Shown: positions 42,378 to 51,452, counted from the first letter of the stretch. The stretch: DNA of 57,665 nt from Verrucomicrobiota bacterium (GCA_022710935.1 JAKLFY010000043.1:1-57665), one strand, 5' to 3'. The notes: generated by a model from the letters alone, not told the origin. A program made the numbers and translations.

Positions 42378-43526
42378 ATGGGCAGCGCCGAACGTGCGGA
42401 TACGACGGCCGTGATGTCCAAGCAGACGATGGAATCCCAGTGCGCAGCCGGTCGAAGGCGCAGCAGGGCGATGGGCCTCGTGGCGATCCTCCTGGTGGCG
42501 TCCACCCTGCTCGGCGGAACCACCGAGCCAGCGGAGTCGTACGTTGTCACCGAACGACTGTCCAAACGCGTGATGCTCGCCTATTGGCTGGGGATCGGAC
42601 GACGCTGCAACCTCACCGCGATCCAGTCCGAGAAAGGCCTCGTCATCATCGACACTGAGGCGTCGCCGCGGGTCATGGCCCCCATTCAACAGCGCATCGA
42701 GCAGGTGTTTGGCCGAGACGATTGGGCCTACGTGATCAACACCCACGCCCACGACAACCATGCCAGCGGCAACAGCCTGTTCCGGGATGCCGTGATCGTG
42801 GGGCACCAGAACCTCGCCCAGGACATGCAGTGGCTCATGCGACGACAGATGGAGTCCGAGTGGCGACGCAAAGAGGTTGAAAGCGCGGCCGAGCGGCTGC
42901 AGGGGTTGCGCGCGCTCGAGTCCCGGCTCGCGGTGAACAGCGCGGACCGTCGGAGAGCCGGCGGTGAGATCAAGTTCTGGCAACTGTTCACCCAAGACCT
43001 GGTCGAGGGCTACCCGGTGATTGGCCCGGCGCTTACGTTTGCTGACCGTCACACGCTCGACTTGGGCGACCTCACGCTCGAGCTGGTCTTCTTCGGCAAG
43101 GGGCACAGCCTATCCGACACGTTGGTCTATCTCCCTCAGGAAAGGCTGCTGATCACGGGCGCGATCATCTACCAACACGCCCAGTTGCCCGAGATCGGCG
43201 AGGCTTCCGAACTCCGCGATGTCCATCGTTTCCTTGCCGTCCTCGACCGCTTTTTGGCCGCGGATGTCAGGATCGATCGCGTCATCCCGTCGCACAGTGC
43301 GCCGTTGACGCGGAGCGACCTCCTCCCCGTTCGAGACTACTACCAGAGGATGCTTGCGGGGATGCAGGCGGCTCGCCGGGAAGGGTTGCCGTTCGAGCAA
43401 GCGGCGCAGCGGCTCGCCCAAAGACCCAACTTCCCCGCGTTTCGGGTCCCCCAACACGGCGAGTGGTGTTACGGCATGCACGAACGCAATCTGCGCAACC
43501 TCTGGCGCATCCTGGCCGAGGAATAA
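42378..43526 (+). CDS. Secreted metallo-beta-lactamase-fold hydrolase with altered metal site
   Basis: A protein of up to 382 residues. A signal sequence (GLVAILLVASTLLGG) starts about 30 residues in, so ATGs at 42414 or 42429 may be the true start. The fold is clear: LVIIDTEASPRVMAPI, VINTHAHDNHASGN, FFGKGHSLSDTLVYLP and VIPSHSAPL. The first metal motif reads H123-A-H125-D-N127-H128, so the Asp of H-x-H-x-D-H is Asn, while His243 (GHS) and His306 (PSHS) are present. A long helical insertion (about 145-205) lies between the motifs, as in alkylsulfatase-like and B-type relatives. The substrate is unknown, and the altered site may favour one metal ion. Confidence 0.82.
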   Translation: MGSAERADTTAVMSKQTMESQCAAGRRRSRAMGLVAILLVASTLLGGTTEPAESYVVTERLSKRVMLAYWLGIGRRCNLTAIQSEKGLVIIDTEASPRVMAPIQQRIEQVFGRDDWAYVINTHAHDNHASGNSLFRDAVIVGHQNLAQDMQWLMRRQMESEWRRKEVESAAERLQGLRALESRLAVNSADRRRAGGEIKFWQLFTQDLVEGYPVIGPALTFADRHTLDLGDLTLELVFFGKGHSLSDTLVYLPQERLLITGAIIYQHAQLPEIGEASELRDVHRFLAVLDRFLAADVRIDRVIPSHSAPLTRSDLLPVRDYYQRMLAGMQAARREGLPFEQAAQRLAQRPNFPAFRVPQHGEWCYGMHERNLRNLWRILAEE

Positions 43527-43627
43527 CAGGTGCCGCGGCGCGACTTCCCTGGAACGGGACCATAGCGGGGTTCCCGACCTATTGGAGACTTCCGTTCTGC
43601 CGGGTCGGCAACGGGACCGGACGTGGC

Positions 43628-43771
43628 TCAGATTCCGAGCCGTTGGGCGAGGGCTTCCCGGACCCGTTTCAACTCGTCGGCGGGGTATTCGGTGAGGATG
43701 GGCGCGGGGCGAACCTTCGCCGCTAGCCCGAACTCCGTCATCCAGACTTCACCGGGATGGACGGCGGGCAT
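43628..43771 (-). pseudogene. MazF/PemK-like toxin remnant with internal deletion
   Basis: A 47-codon frame from ATG 43771, preceded by a good Shine-Dalgarno (GGAGG, 6 bases upstream). The N-terminus HPGEVWMTEFGLAAKVRPAP is the start of MazF-type mRNA interferases (PGE.W...LG.A.K.RP). The C-terminus LTEYPADELKRVREALAQRL looks like the last helix of the same family. MazF proteins are usually about 100-115 residues, so the middle, including most of the barrel, is missing. It lies antisense to the flanking relics on the plus strand. Confidence 0.6.
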
Positions 43772-43805
43772 CTTCGTCCTCCAGGCGATCGAGCATCGCC
43801 CGCGA
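43749..43805 (-). pseudogene. C-terminal tail of a possible antitoxin gene
   Basis: Overlapping the start of the MazF-like remnant in another frame, codons read SRAMLDRLEDEDARRPSR followed by TGA at 43751-43749. An antitoxin ending inside the toxin start is the usual toxin-antitoxin layout. The upstream part is gone: the plus-strand alpha-galactosidase relic takes over at about 43800. The identity is inferred from position only. Confidence 0.35.
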
Positions 43806-44461
43806 GCATCCGCGGTGGGTCATCTCACCCGCCGGCGACGGCAGCGGCCTGTTTGACCTTGGCAATCCCGCGGCGCGAGACTACATGACAGAGTACCTCG
43901 ACGCCGCTGTGGCGCAGCAACAACACCTGCGACATGGTGGGCGAGAACGTGGACACCATCATCAACGCCGCGGTGAAGAACCAGCTCATGAGCGCCGGGC
44001 TGAATCGCTATCTGCCCTTCAACACCGTCGGCCAGATGGGCGCGTCGCCGTACTTCTTCCGCAGCGGCTTCAACGGCGGCATTGACTTCTGCCAGGACAT
44101 GCGCCGCGACAGCTTCCCGCGCGAGCTTCTCCGCAAGGGCATCGAAGAAGGCAAGCGCATCCGGCCCTACTGGCTGGGCGACTTCTACCCGGTGTCCGAG
44201 GTCAACACGAACCCACGTGACTGGTGCGTGAGCCAGTTCCACCGGCCCGAGACCGGCGACGGCATCGTGCTCGGCTTCCGCCGCCACCGGTCGCCGTACA
44301 GCGGCTATCAGTGCGACCTGCGGAGCATTGACGAGGCGGCGCAGTACGAGGTCAGCATCTCTCACCGCTACGACCCCGAGCCTCCGGTGCGCATGAGCGG
44401 GACCGAGCTGAAGCGTTTGAACCTGATCGTGAAGGACTGCCCCGGGTCCGTGCAGGTCGAG
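43795..44461 (+). pseudogene. Alpha-galactosidase-like (GH36-type) gene relic with internal deletion
   Basis: Two pieces of one family member lie in different frames. Piece 1 (about 43801-43910) reads AREHPRWVISPAGDGSGLFD, then NPAARDYMTEYLDAAV. Piece 2 (about 43904-44461) reads PLWRSNNTCDMVGENVDT, then INAAVKNQLMSAGLNRYLPF, FRSGFNGGIDFC, GDFYPVSEVN and VLGFRRHRSPYSGYQC. In GH36-type proteins these are separated by roughly 60-80 residues holding a catalytic Asp, and preceded by several hundred residues. Both ends are missing. CCGCTGTG at 43904-43911 is read as part of DAAV on one side and PLW on the other. It runs in frame at 44461 straight into the kinase relic. Confidence 0.72.
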
Positions 44462-45753
44462 ATGACCGGCCTGGATATCGACACCCGCAGTGACATCTAT
44501 AGCCTGGGCGTGCTGCTCTACGAGCTCCTGACGGGCGACACGCCGTTCGACGCCAAAGACCTCCTGCAACGGGGCTTGGACGAGATGCGTCGAACGGTCC
44601 GGAAAGTGGAACCGCCGCGTCCAAGCGCCCGTTTCGAGACCCTTCCGCCGGCCCGACGCACCACGGTGGCGGCAGCGCGGCGCATGGACGCTCTGAAACT
44701 TCGGTCCGAGCTGCGCGGCGACCTGGATTGGATCGTGATGAAGTGCCTCGAGAAGGACCGCACGCGCCGCTTCGAAACCGCCCACGCGCTGGCTCTGGAC
44801 CTGACGCGGTTCCTGCGCCACGAGCCGGTCACCGCCCGACCGCCCACCGCACTTTATCGTCTGCGGAAGTTGGCACGAAGAAACCAGGTTTCGTTTGCCG
44901 CGGGGGTGATCGCCCTTCTATCGCTGGTCGTCGGTTTGGGGATCAGCACCTGGGCTTTGGTGAGAGAGCGGGTGGCGCGCAAAGAGGCCGAACGACTACG
45001 CGCTGAAGAACGAATCCAACGCGTTCGAGCCGAGGCGGGCGAATCGGGCGCCCGGCAATTCGCCTACGCCTCGGACATGAATCTCGTGCAACAGGCCCTG
45101 GGTGCGAACAACCTCGGACGCGCGCGCGAGTTTCTTCAACGCAATCACCCGCCGCCCGGTCAGGTCGATCTACGGCGCTGGCAGTGGCGACACCTCTGGC
45201 AGTGCTCGCGCAGCTCTGCGCAATTCACTCTATGCGAGCAGCCGATGTCGGTTCTGATCGTTGCCTATGCGCAAGCCGAGACTCGCGTGGCGACGCGTGA
45301 CAGTTCGGGCGCGGTCAAGTTGTGGGACCTCCTCACCCGGCGTCCAGTGCTTGAAGCGCGCAGCTTCGGCCATGGCCGAGCGCTCGCGGTGTCCGCCGAC
45401 GGTCGCACCTTGGCCTGGGACAACCGCGATTCCCAGCACCAGCCGGGCACCGCCGCCGGGTCACGGGCGTGGCGTTCACGCCCGACGGAGGGACCTTGGC
45501 CACGGCGAGCGAAGATGCCCTGGTGAAACTCTGGGACCCTGCAACGCTGCGGGAAGTGGCGACGCTTCGCGGTCATCTCCTGGGTGTCCATTCGGTACAA
45601 GTCTCTCCGGACGGCCGGCGCCTGGCCTCGGGCAGCCACGCGAAAGAGGCGGTGAAGCTCTGGGATTTGGCGACGTGGCAGGAAGTCACCACTTTGGAGG
45701 GACGTGGATCGTTCTTCTACCGCACGATGTTCTCGCCCGACAACGATTCATGA
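44462..45753 (+). pseudogene. Ser/Thr protein kinase - WD40 gene relic
   Basis: This begins abruptly mid-kinase with MTGLDIDTRSDIYSLGVLLY, that is subdomain IX onward. It continues through DLDWIVMKCLEKDRTRRFET, a transmembrane helix (FAAGVIALLSLVVGLGISTW), a coiled coil of K/E/R-A repeats, and the WD40 start (VKLWDLLTRRPVLEA). The ATP-binding lobe and catalytic HRD/DFG loops are absent. Near 45425-45455 the frame changes. The next frame carries VAFTPDGGTLATASEDALVK, then VKLWDPATLREVATLRGH, ending prematurely at FSPDNDS (stop at 45753). Intact relatives carry up to a dozen WD40 units. It cannot be an active kinase. The continuous 43934-45526 frame, partly alpha-galactosidase-like and partly kinase, is an accident of two deletions. 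Confidence 0.78.
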
Positions 45754-45800
45754 TCCGCGCTTCCCCAGTTACACCCAATCTGACAAAACTCACTTGTCCT

Positions 45801-48800
45801 ATGAACACTCTCCCAAGTCCTCCGACCCGAGTGCCTCTCGCCCTTGTCCTGTTTTTGCTGGTGGTCGGCACGTTCCGGCCTTTCTTGGCGCAGGGCGCGC
45901 TGACCAATCTATGGGAAAGCCACTTGGGCAGCGATGTCTTCGCCGCGCCGGCGCTGGCGCCCAACGGCAGGATCTACGCCAGCGCGACCGTGGGTGAGGG
46001 GGCGAAGCTCCTGGCGATCAACCCCGACGGGACAACCAGTTGGAGCTTCCGAGTCGGGGGCGTCATCTACGCCGCGCCAGCCGTCGGCCCCGATTCGCGG
46101 GTTTATGTCGGAGATTACACCGGCACCTTTTTCGCCGTGAGTTCGGACGGCACCGAGGCCTGGCGGTTCAGTGCCGGCGGTCGGATTCTCTCCTCGGCAG
46201 CCGTCACTTCGGAGGGCCGCGTTTTCTTTGGCGCGACGGACGGGCGGCTCTACGCGCTGGCGGCTGGCGGCACGCTCGAGTGGGCTTTCGCCACGGGCGG
46301 CGAGATCGGGTCGTCACCGGCGGTCGCTGGCGATGGCACCATCGTGTTTGGCTCGGCGGACACGTATGTGTACGGCCTGCGCCCGGACGGCTCCCAGAAA
46401 TGGCGGTTCGCAGCGGGGGCCGAAGTCTGGTCGTCCCCTGCCATCGGTGCGGATGGGACGATTTACATCGGGTCGGACAACGGCAAGCTGCACGCATTAA
46501 CGCCGGCGGGTACGCTGCGCTGGGTCGACACCGCAGCTGATCCTTTTGGTTACCTGTCACCGGTCATTGGGAAGGACGGTGTCATCTACGCCAACTCAGG
46601 CGGCCGTCTCACGGCACTCGATCCGGCTGGCGCCAGACTCTGGGAAGTTGTCGATGGCGGTTTTCTCGGGACACCCGCCGCCGCCGCGGATGGGACAGTC
46701 TTCATTCGCGGGCCTGGTTATCGGCTGCGGTCTTTCGGCTCGGGTGGGCAGGTCGTCGAGGACCTCGGGTTCGGATGGGGGCACAGCGGTGTCCTGCTCG
46801 GGGGGAACGGACGCCTTGTTGCCACGAGCCAGGATGGCTGGCTGGTCTGCTACACGGGAGCGCCTGATCCTGCTTCGAGTTCGTGGCCGCAGTTCCGGCG
46901 CGATGCGCGGCGCAGCGGCGTGGCGGATCCTGCGCCCACCGTGAACCTGGTGCTGCCAGCCCAGGACATGAGCTTCCGGGCGGGTCAACCGGTGCCGCTG
47001 TGGGCGGACGTTGCCCATTTCGGCCCCGATGCCGCCGTCGAGTTTCTTGTCGACGGCGAGGTGGTGGCGACGGTGACGGCCCCGTTCCGGGCGACCTGGG
47101 AGCCGACGACGGCCGGCGTCCGGTCGGTGGTCGCTCGCGCCTTTGACAGCGAGGGCACTGCCGCGGTGTCCGGCGCGGTCTCGGTGACGATCTTGCCCGC
47201 GGGGGCGAACGCGTTTCCCGAGGTGTGGATCGAGTCGCCGGCGAATGGCGCGGCGCTGGGCGCCGATTCCTCGATTGAGGTTCGGGCCGTCGCTCACGAT
47301 CGGGACGGCGTCGTGACGCGTCTCGAGTTTTTCGCCGACGGCGTTGCCTTTGCTGAAACCGAATTCCCCAACAACACCGCAAGCTGGCAAGGCTTTGGCC
47401 TTGGTCTGCACGAACTCGTCGTGGTCGCGGTGGACAACGCCGGCGCGCGCAGCACGTCAGCGGTCCACCGGATCACCGTCTTGGCGCGTCCCTGGAGCCG
47501 GCTGTTTACCGAGGGTGTGCGGTCGCCGCAGGCTGCGGGCAGCGATGGCACGGTCTATGTGGTTTCAGCCGCGGGCGCGCTGCAGGCACTGAGCGCCACA
47601 GGCCAGACCAACTGGGTGTTCGTCACGGACGAAGGGAACAGCAGCGCCGCGCCCGCCGTTGCCACCGACGGCACCATCTACTTCGCGACGTATGCGGGCA
47701 AGCTCCACGCCGTCCGTGCGGATGGGGTCCCGTTGTGGGCCTTTACCGCCGGCCAACGCATCTGGTCGTCGCCGGCGATTGGCCGGGACGGGACCATCTA
47801 CTTTGGATGCGAGAATCGCCGGCTCTACGCGGTGCGACCGGATGGGGTCGAGAAATGGGCATTCGAGGCAGAGTTTTACATCAGTTCGTCGCCGGCCGTG
47901 GCGGACAACGGCACGGTCTATTTCGGCAGCGATGGTGGCACCTTCTACGCCGTCGGTCCGGACGGCACGCTCGCGTGGCAGGTCGCCGTGCCGCCCGGCG
48001 TAAATTCGTCTCCCGCACTGGGCGCGGACGGCACGGTTTACTTCGGCGCGGCCAACAGCGGTGATGTCTACGCGCTGCTTCCGGACGGCTCGATCAAGTG
48101 GACCGCGACCCTGCCCGAACCCATCGGCGACGCGTCGCCCGTGTTGGCCCAAGACGGGACAGTCTACCTCGCGAGCGGAACCCGGCTCTACGCGCTGCGG
48201 CCTGAAGATGGCCAGGTGCGATGGTCGTTCGGCGCGACGGGGGAGATCTTCGCGACGCCGGTGGTTGCGGCGGACGGCACGGTGCTGTTCGGAGACATCG
48301 GGCGGCGTTTCCACGCGCTTGCGCCTGACGGCACGCCGCGTTGGGAGTTGGCACTCGAGGGCAAGGTCACCCAACCCGCGTTGCTCACAGCCGGCGGCCT
48401 GCTCGTGTTCCCCACCGACGACAACCAACTGCACGCGGTGACGATCAGTCTTCCGCCTGCACTCAGCGCCTGGCCCCAGTTCCACCGGCATCCTGAGCGG
48501 ACCGGGCTTGGAATGGCGCGGCCGGTTGTGCGTCTGGTGCAGCCCGAGACGGACGTCAACATTGCGCTGGGCGATACGGTCTCGCTCGTGGCCGAAGCCA
48601 GCAGCCCAAACGGCGCGCTGACGCGCGTGGAGTTCCTGGAAGGGACGCATGTGATTGCGACCGTGGCCGCGGGACCGCCGTTTGGGGTCGATTGGGTGCC
48701 TGCCCGGACTGGCCGGCTCCGATTGACGGCGCGCGCGACGGACGTCGCGGGCGCAAGTGCGGTGTCCGCGGCGAACACCATCTGGGTGTTCGATCCGGCG

Positions 48801-51398
48801 GCGCCGCCCGTCATCAGCGAACACCCGACGAGTGTCACGGTGACCAACGGCATGACGGTCACCCTGAGCGTCTGCGCGCACGGCGCACCGCCACTCGAGA
48901 TGCAGTGGCTCAAAGACGGACGACCGTTAATGGGCGCGACGGCGACTGTGCTCGAGTTGCCCGACGCGACGCCGGCTGACTCGGGCCACTACCAGGCGCG
49001 CGTTCAGAATGCCCGTGGCACAACCACCAGCGCGGCGGCGTTGGTCACCGTGATCCAGCCGCCATCCGTGCGCTGGGTCGCGCGCGGGTCGAGCCCGGCG
49101 CGGCACGCACCGGCAATCGGGCGCGGCGGATTGCTGTACTACGGCGGTCAGACCGCCTGGTTGACGTGTATGGACCCGCGCGCGGTCTTCGAGTGGGATT
49201 GCCAGGCGGGCGGAGAGATTTGGTCGGCGGTGACGCTGGCGGAGGACGGCACAATCTACTTCGGGGCGCGCGACCGGAATCTGTACGCGTTGAATCCCGA
49301 CGGCGGGCTGCGCTGGCGGTTCGCCACGCCATACGTGGTGGACGCCTCACCGGCCCTCGGGAGCGACGGCACGATCTACTGCGCGTCGGCTGACGGCGCA
49401 GTGTTCGCCGTCAGTCCGGAAGGCTCTCAACGCTGGCGGTTCGACGCGGTGGGTGAGGTGTACAGTTCGCCGTGCGTCGCGGCGGACGGGACGATCTACG
49501 TCATCAGTTTCGGCCTCCTCATCCCAGGAACGGATACCTATAGCGGACGTTTGTACGCGTTGCGGCCGGACGGCAGGGTGGACTGGGAATACCTGGTCAA
49601 CGAACGGGTGTCGGGTTCGCCGGCGGTCGGCGCCGACGGCACGGTTTACTTCGGCACGCCTGGGGGCCGGTTTCTGGCGGTGACCCCGGATGGAACGTTC
49701 GGATGGGAGATCGAAACGGGCGGGGCCTTTTTCGAGAACGAGCCGGTGATTGGCCCCGAGGGCGTCGTGTTGATCGGCCAGGAGTGGGCGGAACCCGGAA
49801 CCGGAACCAAGCGCGGACGCTTTCTGGCGATTAACCCGGACGGCACGGTGCGTTGGTCTTACGCCACCGGCGCGCCGATCTACTCGACGGCGGCCGCCAC
49901 CGCCGACGGCACGGTCTACTTCACCGACGAGTCAAGGACGCTCTATGGGCTCAACGCCAACGGCACGTTGCGCTTTACGTACGCGGCGGATTTCGCTCGA
50001 GGGGCGTCGCCGGCATTGGGATACGACGGCACCATTTACGTGGCTGACGGGCTTCTCGCCCTGCACGCGCTGCTGGGCCATAGCCCCCCCGCGCAATCTT
50101 CATGGCCAATGGCCCGGCGCGATTTGCGTCACACCGCGAATGCAGGCACACCGCCCGATGCCGAGACGTGGTTCTATCCCTTCAACTCGAATGCGTTTGA
50201 CGACGAAGTCCGCACCATTGCGTTGGACGGCGCCAACGTCTATGTCGGCGGTGCGTTCAAGTTGGCGGGTGGCTTGCCGTCGCGGTTTGTCGCGCGGTGG
50301 GATGGCGCAGCTTGGTCGGCGCTGGGGGCAGGATTCGACGCGCCGGTGAGCACGCTGACGATGTTTCGGGGCCAACTCCACGCCGGCGGCCATTTCTCGC
50401 GGGCGGACGGTCAACCGGTGGGTTTCCTGGCACGCTGGAACGGCTTGGCGTGGGAATCCCTTGGTAGCGGGGTCAACGATCTGGTCGAGGTCTTGTTGGC
50501 CGTCGGCGATGACCTGTATGTCGCCGGGAGCTTCAGCACGGCGGGAGGTGTGACGGCCCGCAACATCGCGCGCTGGGATGGCACGGCCTGGAGCGCGCTC
50601 GGGGAGGGCGTCGGGGCGGCGGTGCTGGCGCTGGCGAGCGACGGCACACGCCTGTTCGTGGGCGGCGCCAACAACCTTAGCCACGGTGAGCTTCAACTCG
50701 GGATGGTCGCGCAGTGGGACGGCCAGCAGTGGCGGCGGGTCGGCGTCACGGGGCCGCAGGGAACGGTCCGCGCCTTGGCATGGCATCGAGGCCACCTCTA
50801 CGCGGCCGGGGACTTCGCGTTGGCCGATAACCAGCCCGCACGCGGCATCGCCATGTTTGACGGCACCGCCTGGACTGAAGTCGCCGGCGGCTTGTCCGAT
50901 CCGTTGTCGCCCTATGGTTACGCATTGGCCTCCGACGGACAAAGCCTCTGGGTGGGGGGAACGTTCACCCGTGCAGGCACGGTGGCCGCCAGCCGGATCG
51001 CCCGCTGGGACGGCGCCCAGTGGCATCCGCTCGGCCTGGGGGTGGACCGACGCAGCGGGACCAGTGCGACGGTGGTGCGGGCCTTGGCGGCGCACGATGG
51101 CGAGGTGTTGGTCGGCGGGACGTTTCTCGCGGCGGACGGCAATCGCACGAACCGCCAGTTCGCGCGCTGGCGTCCGGAAGGGTGGTCCTCTCTCGGGCCG
51201 GCTCTCGGTTTCGTGGACGGTCGGTTCAGCTTGGCCCTGCAGAGCGATCGCGGCCTGACGTATGGGATCGAAGCGTCGGATGACCTTGTCACCTGGACGC
51301 GCCTGGTGACTTTCACCAACCTGACTCAGGCCGTCCGGTTCTTAGATGAACAGAGCGCAAGCCGTTCCCACCGTTTCTACCGCGCCGTGTCGCCGTAG
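45801..51398 (+). CDS. Very large secreted multi-propeller protein (PQQ-like, Ig-like, ARWDG repeats)
   Basis: About 1865 residues from ATG 45801, which gives signal peptide LALVLFLLVVGTFRPFLAQG. The frame extends back to 45261, but that part is antisense to nothing and overlaps the kinase relic. Order: PQQ-like propeller 1 (about 35-370, repeats A.DGT(I/V)(Y/V)FGS...LYAL.PDG...W.F); two Ig-like domains (379-465, 475-562); propeller 2 (565-895); two Ig-like domains (907-995, 1002-1083, the second with MQWLKDGRPL and DSGHYQARVQN); propeller 3 (1086-1430); then seven repeats of (I/V)ARWDG..W..LG (about 1453-1790), which would make a seven-bladed propeller 4; and a C-terminal domain ending SHRFYRAVSP. 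No catalytic site is visible. It is a surface or matrix protein of unknown role. Confidence 0.85.
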   Translation: MNTLPSPPTRVPLALVLFLLVVGTFRPFLAQGALTNLWESHLGSDVFAAPALAPNGRIYASATVGEGAKLLAINPDGTTSWSFRVGGVIYAAPAVGPDSRVYVGDYTGTFFAVSSDGTEAWRFSAGGRILSSAAVTSEGRVFFGATDGRLYALAAGGTLEWAFATGGEIGSSPAVAGDGTIVFGSADTYVYGLRPDGSQKWRFAAGAEVWSSPAIGADGTIYIGSDNGKLHALTPAGTLRWVDTAADPFGYLSPVIGKDGVIYANSGGRLTALDPAGARLWEVVDGGFLGTPAAAADGTVFIRGPGYRLRSFGSGGQVVEDLGFGWGHSGVLLGGNGRLVATSQDGWLVCYTGAPDPASSSWPQFRRDARRSGVADPAPTVNLVLPAQDMSFRAGQPVPLWADVAHFGPDAAVEFLVDGEVVATVTAPFRATWEPTTAGVRSVVARAFDSEGTAAVSGAVSVTILPAGANAFPEVWIESPANGAALGADSSIEVRAVAHDRDGVVTRLEFFADGVAFAETEFPNNTASWQGFGLGLHELVVVAVDNAGARSTSAVHRITVLARPWSRLFTEGVRSPQAAGSDGTVYVVSAAGALQALSATGQTNWVFVTDEGNSSAAPAVATDGTIYFATYAGKLHAVRADGVPLWAFTAGQRIWSSPAIGRDGTIYFGCENRRLYAVRPDGVEKWAFEAEFYISSSPAVADNGTVYFGSDGGTFYAVGPDGTLAWQVAVPPGVNSSPALGADGTVYFGAANSGDVYALLPDGSIKWTATLPEPIGDASPVLAQDGTVYLASGTRLYALRPEDGQVRWSFGATGEIFATPVVAADGTVLFGDIGRRFHALAPDGTPRWELALEGKVTQPALLTAGGLLVFPTDDNQLHAVTISLPPALSAWPQFHRHPERTGLGMARPVVRLVQPETDVNIALGDTVSLVAEASSPNGALTRVEFLEGTHVIATVAAGPPFGVDWVPARTGRLRLTARATDVAGASAVSAANTIWVFDPAAPPVISEHPTSVTVTNGMTVTLSVCAHGAPPLEMQWLKDGRPLMGATATVLELPDATPADSGHYQARVQNARGTTTSAAALVTVIQPPSVRWVARGSSPARHAPAIGRGGLLYYGGQTAWLTCMDPRAVFEWDCQAGGEIWSAVTLAEDGTIYFGARDRNLYALNPDGGLRWRFATPYVVDASPALGSDGTIYCASADGAVFAVSPEGSQRWRFDAVGEVYSSPCVAADGTIYVISFGLLIPGTDTYSGRLYALRPDGRVDWEYLVNERVSGSPAVGADGTVYFGTPGGRFLAVTPDGTFGWEIETGGAFFENEPVIGPEGVVLIGQEWAEPGTGTKRGRFLAINPDGTVRWSYATGAPIYSTAAATADGTVYFTDESRTLYGLNANGTLRFTYAADFARGASPALGYDGTIYVADGLLALHALLGHSPPAQSSWPMARRDLRHTANAGTPPDAETWFYPFNSNAFDDEVRTIALDGANVYVGGAFKLAGGLPSRFVARWDGAAWSALGAGFDAPVSTLTMFRGQLHAGGHFSRADGQPVGFLARWNGLAWESLGSGVNDLVEVLLAVGDDLYVAGSFSTAGGVTARNIARWDGTAWSALGEGVGAAVLALASDGTRLFVGGANNLSHGELQLGMVAQWDGQQWRRVGVTGPQGTVRALAWHRGHLYAAGDFALADNQPARGIAMFDGTAWTEVAGGLSDPLSPYGYALASDGQSLWVGGTFTRAGTVAASRIARWDGAQWHPLGLGVDRRSGTSATVVRALAAHDGEVLVGGTFLAADGNRTNRQFARWRPEGWSSLGPALGFVDGRFSLALQSDRGLTYGIEASDDLVTWTRLVTFTNLTQAVRFLDEQSASRSHRFYRAVSP

Positions 51399-51407
51399 CA
51401 CAAATCT

Positions 51408-51452
51408 CCGTCCGCTGCCGACCACCAATTCTACCGGGCGTTGCTGCGGTAA
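51408..51452 (+). pseudogene. Stranded C-terminal codons of a second secreted protein
   Basis: Ten bases after the propeller gene stops, a short frame reads PSAADHQFYRALLR and then TAA. This matches the terminal pattern of the proteins in this window (SHRFYRAVSP, GFYRVQQ, SYYRLRQW). It looks like the last residues of another such gene, the rest of which is gone. The remainder of 51453-51607 holds nothing I can recognise. Confidence 0.4.

Noticed and set aside
45261-45800. N-terminal extension of the propeller protein frame.
   Set aside because: It overlaps the kinase relic, has low-complexity R/S/P composition, and the ATG at 45801 begins a proper signal peptide.
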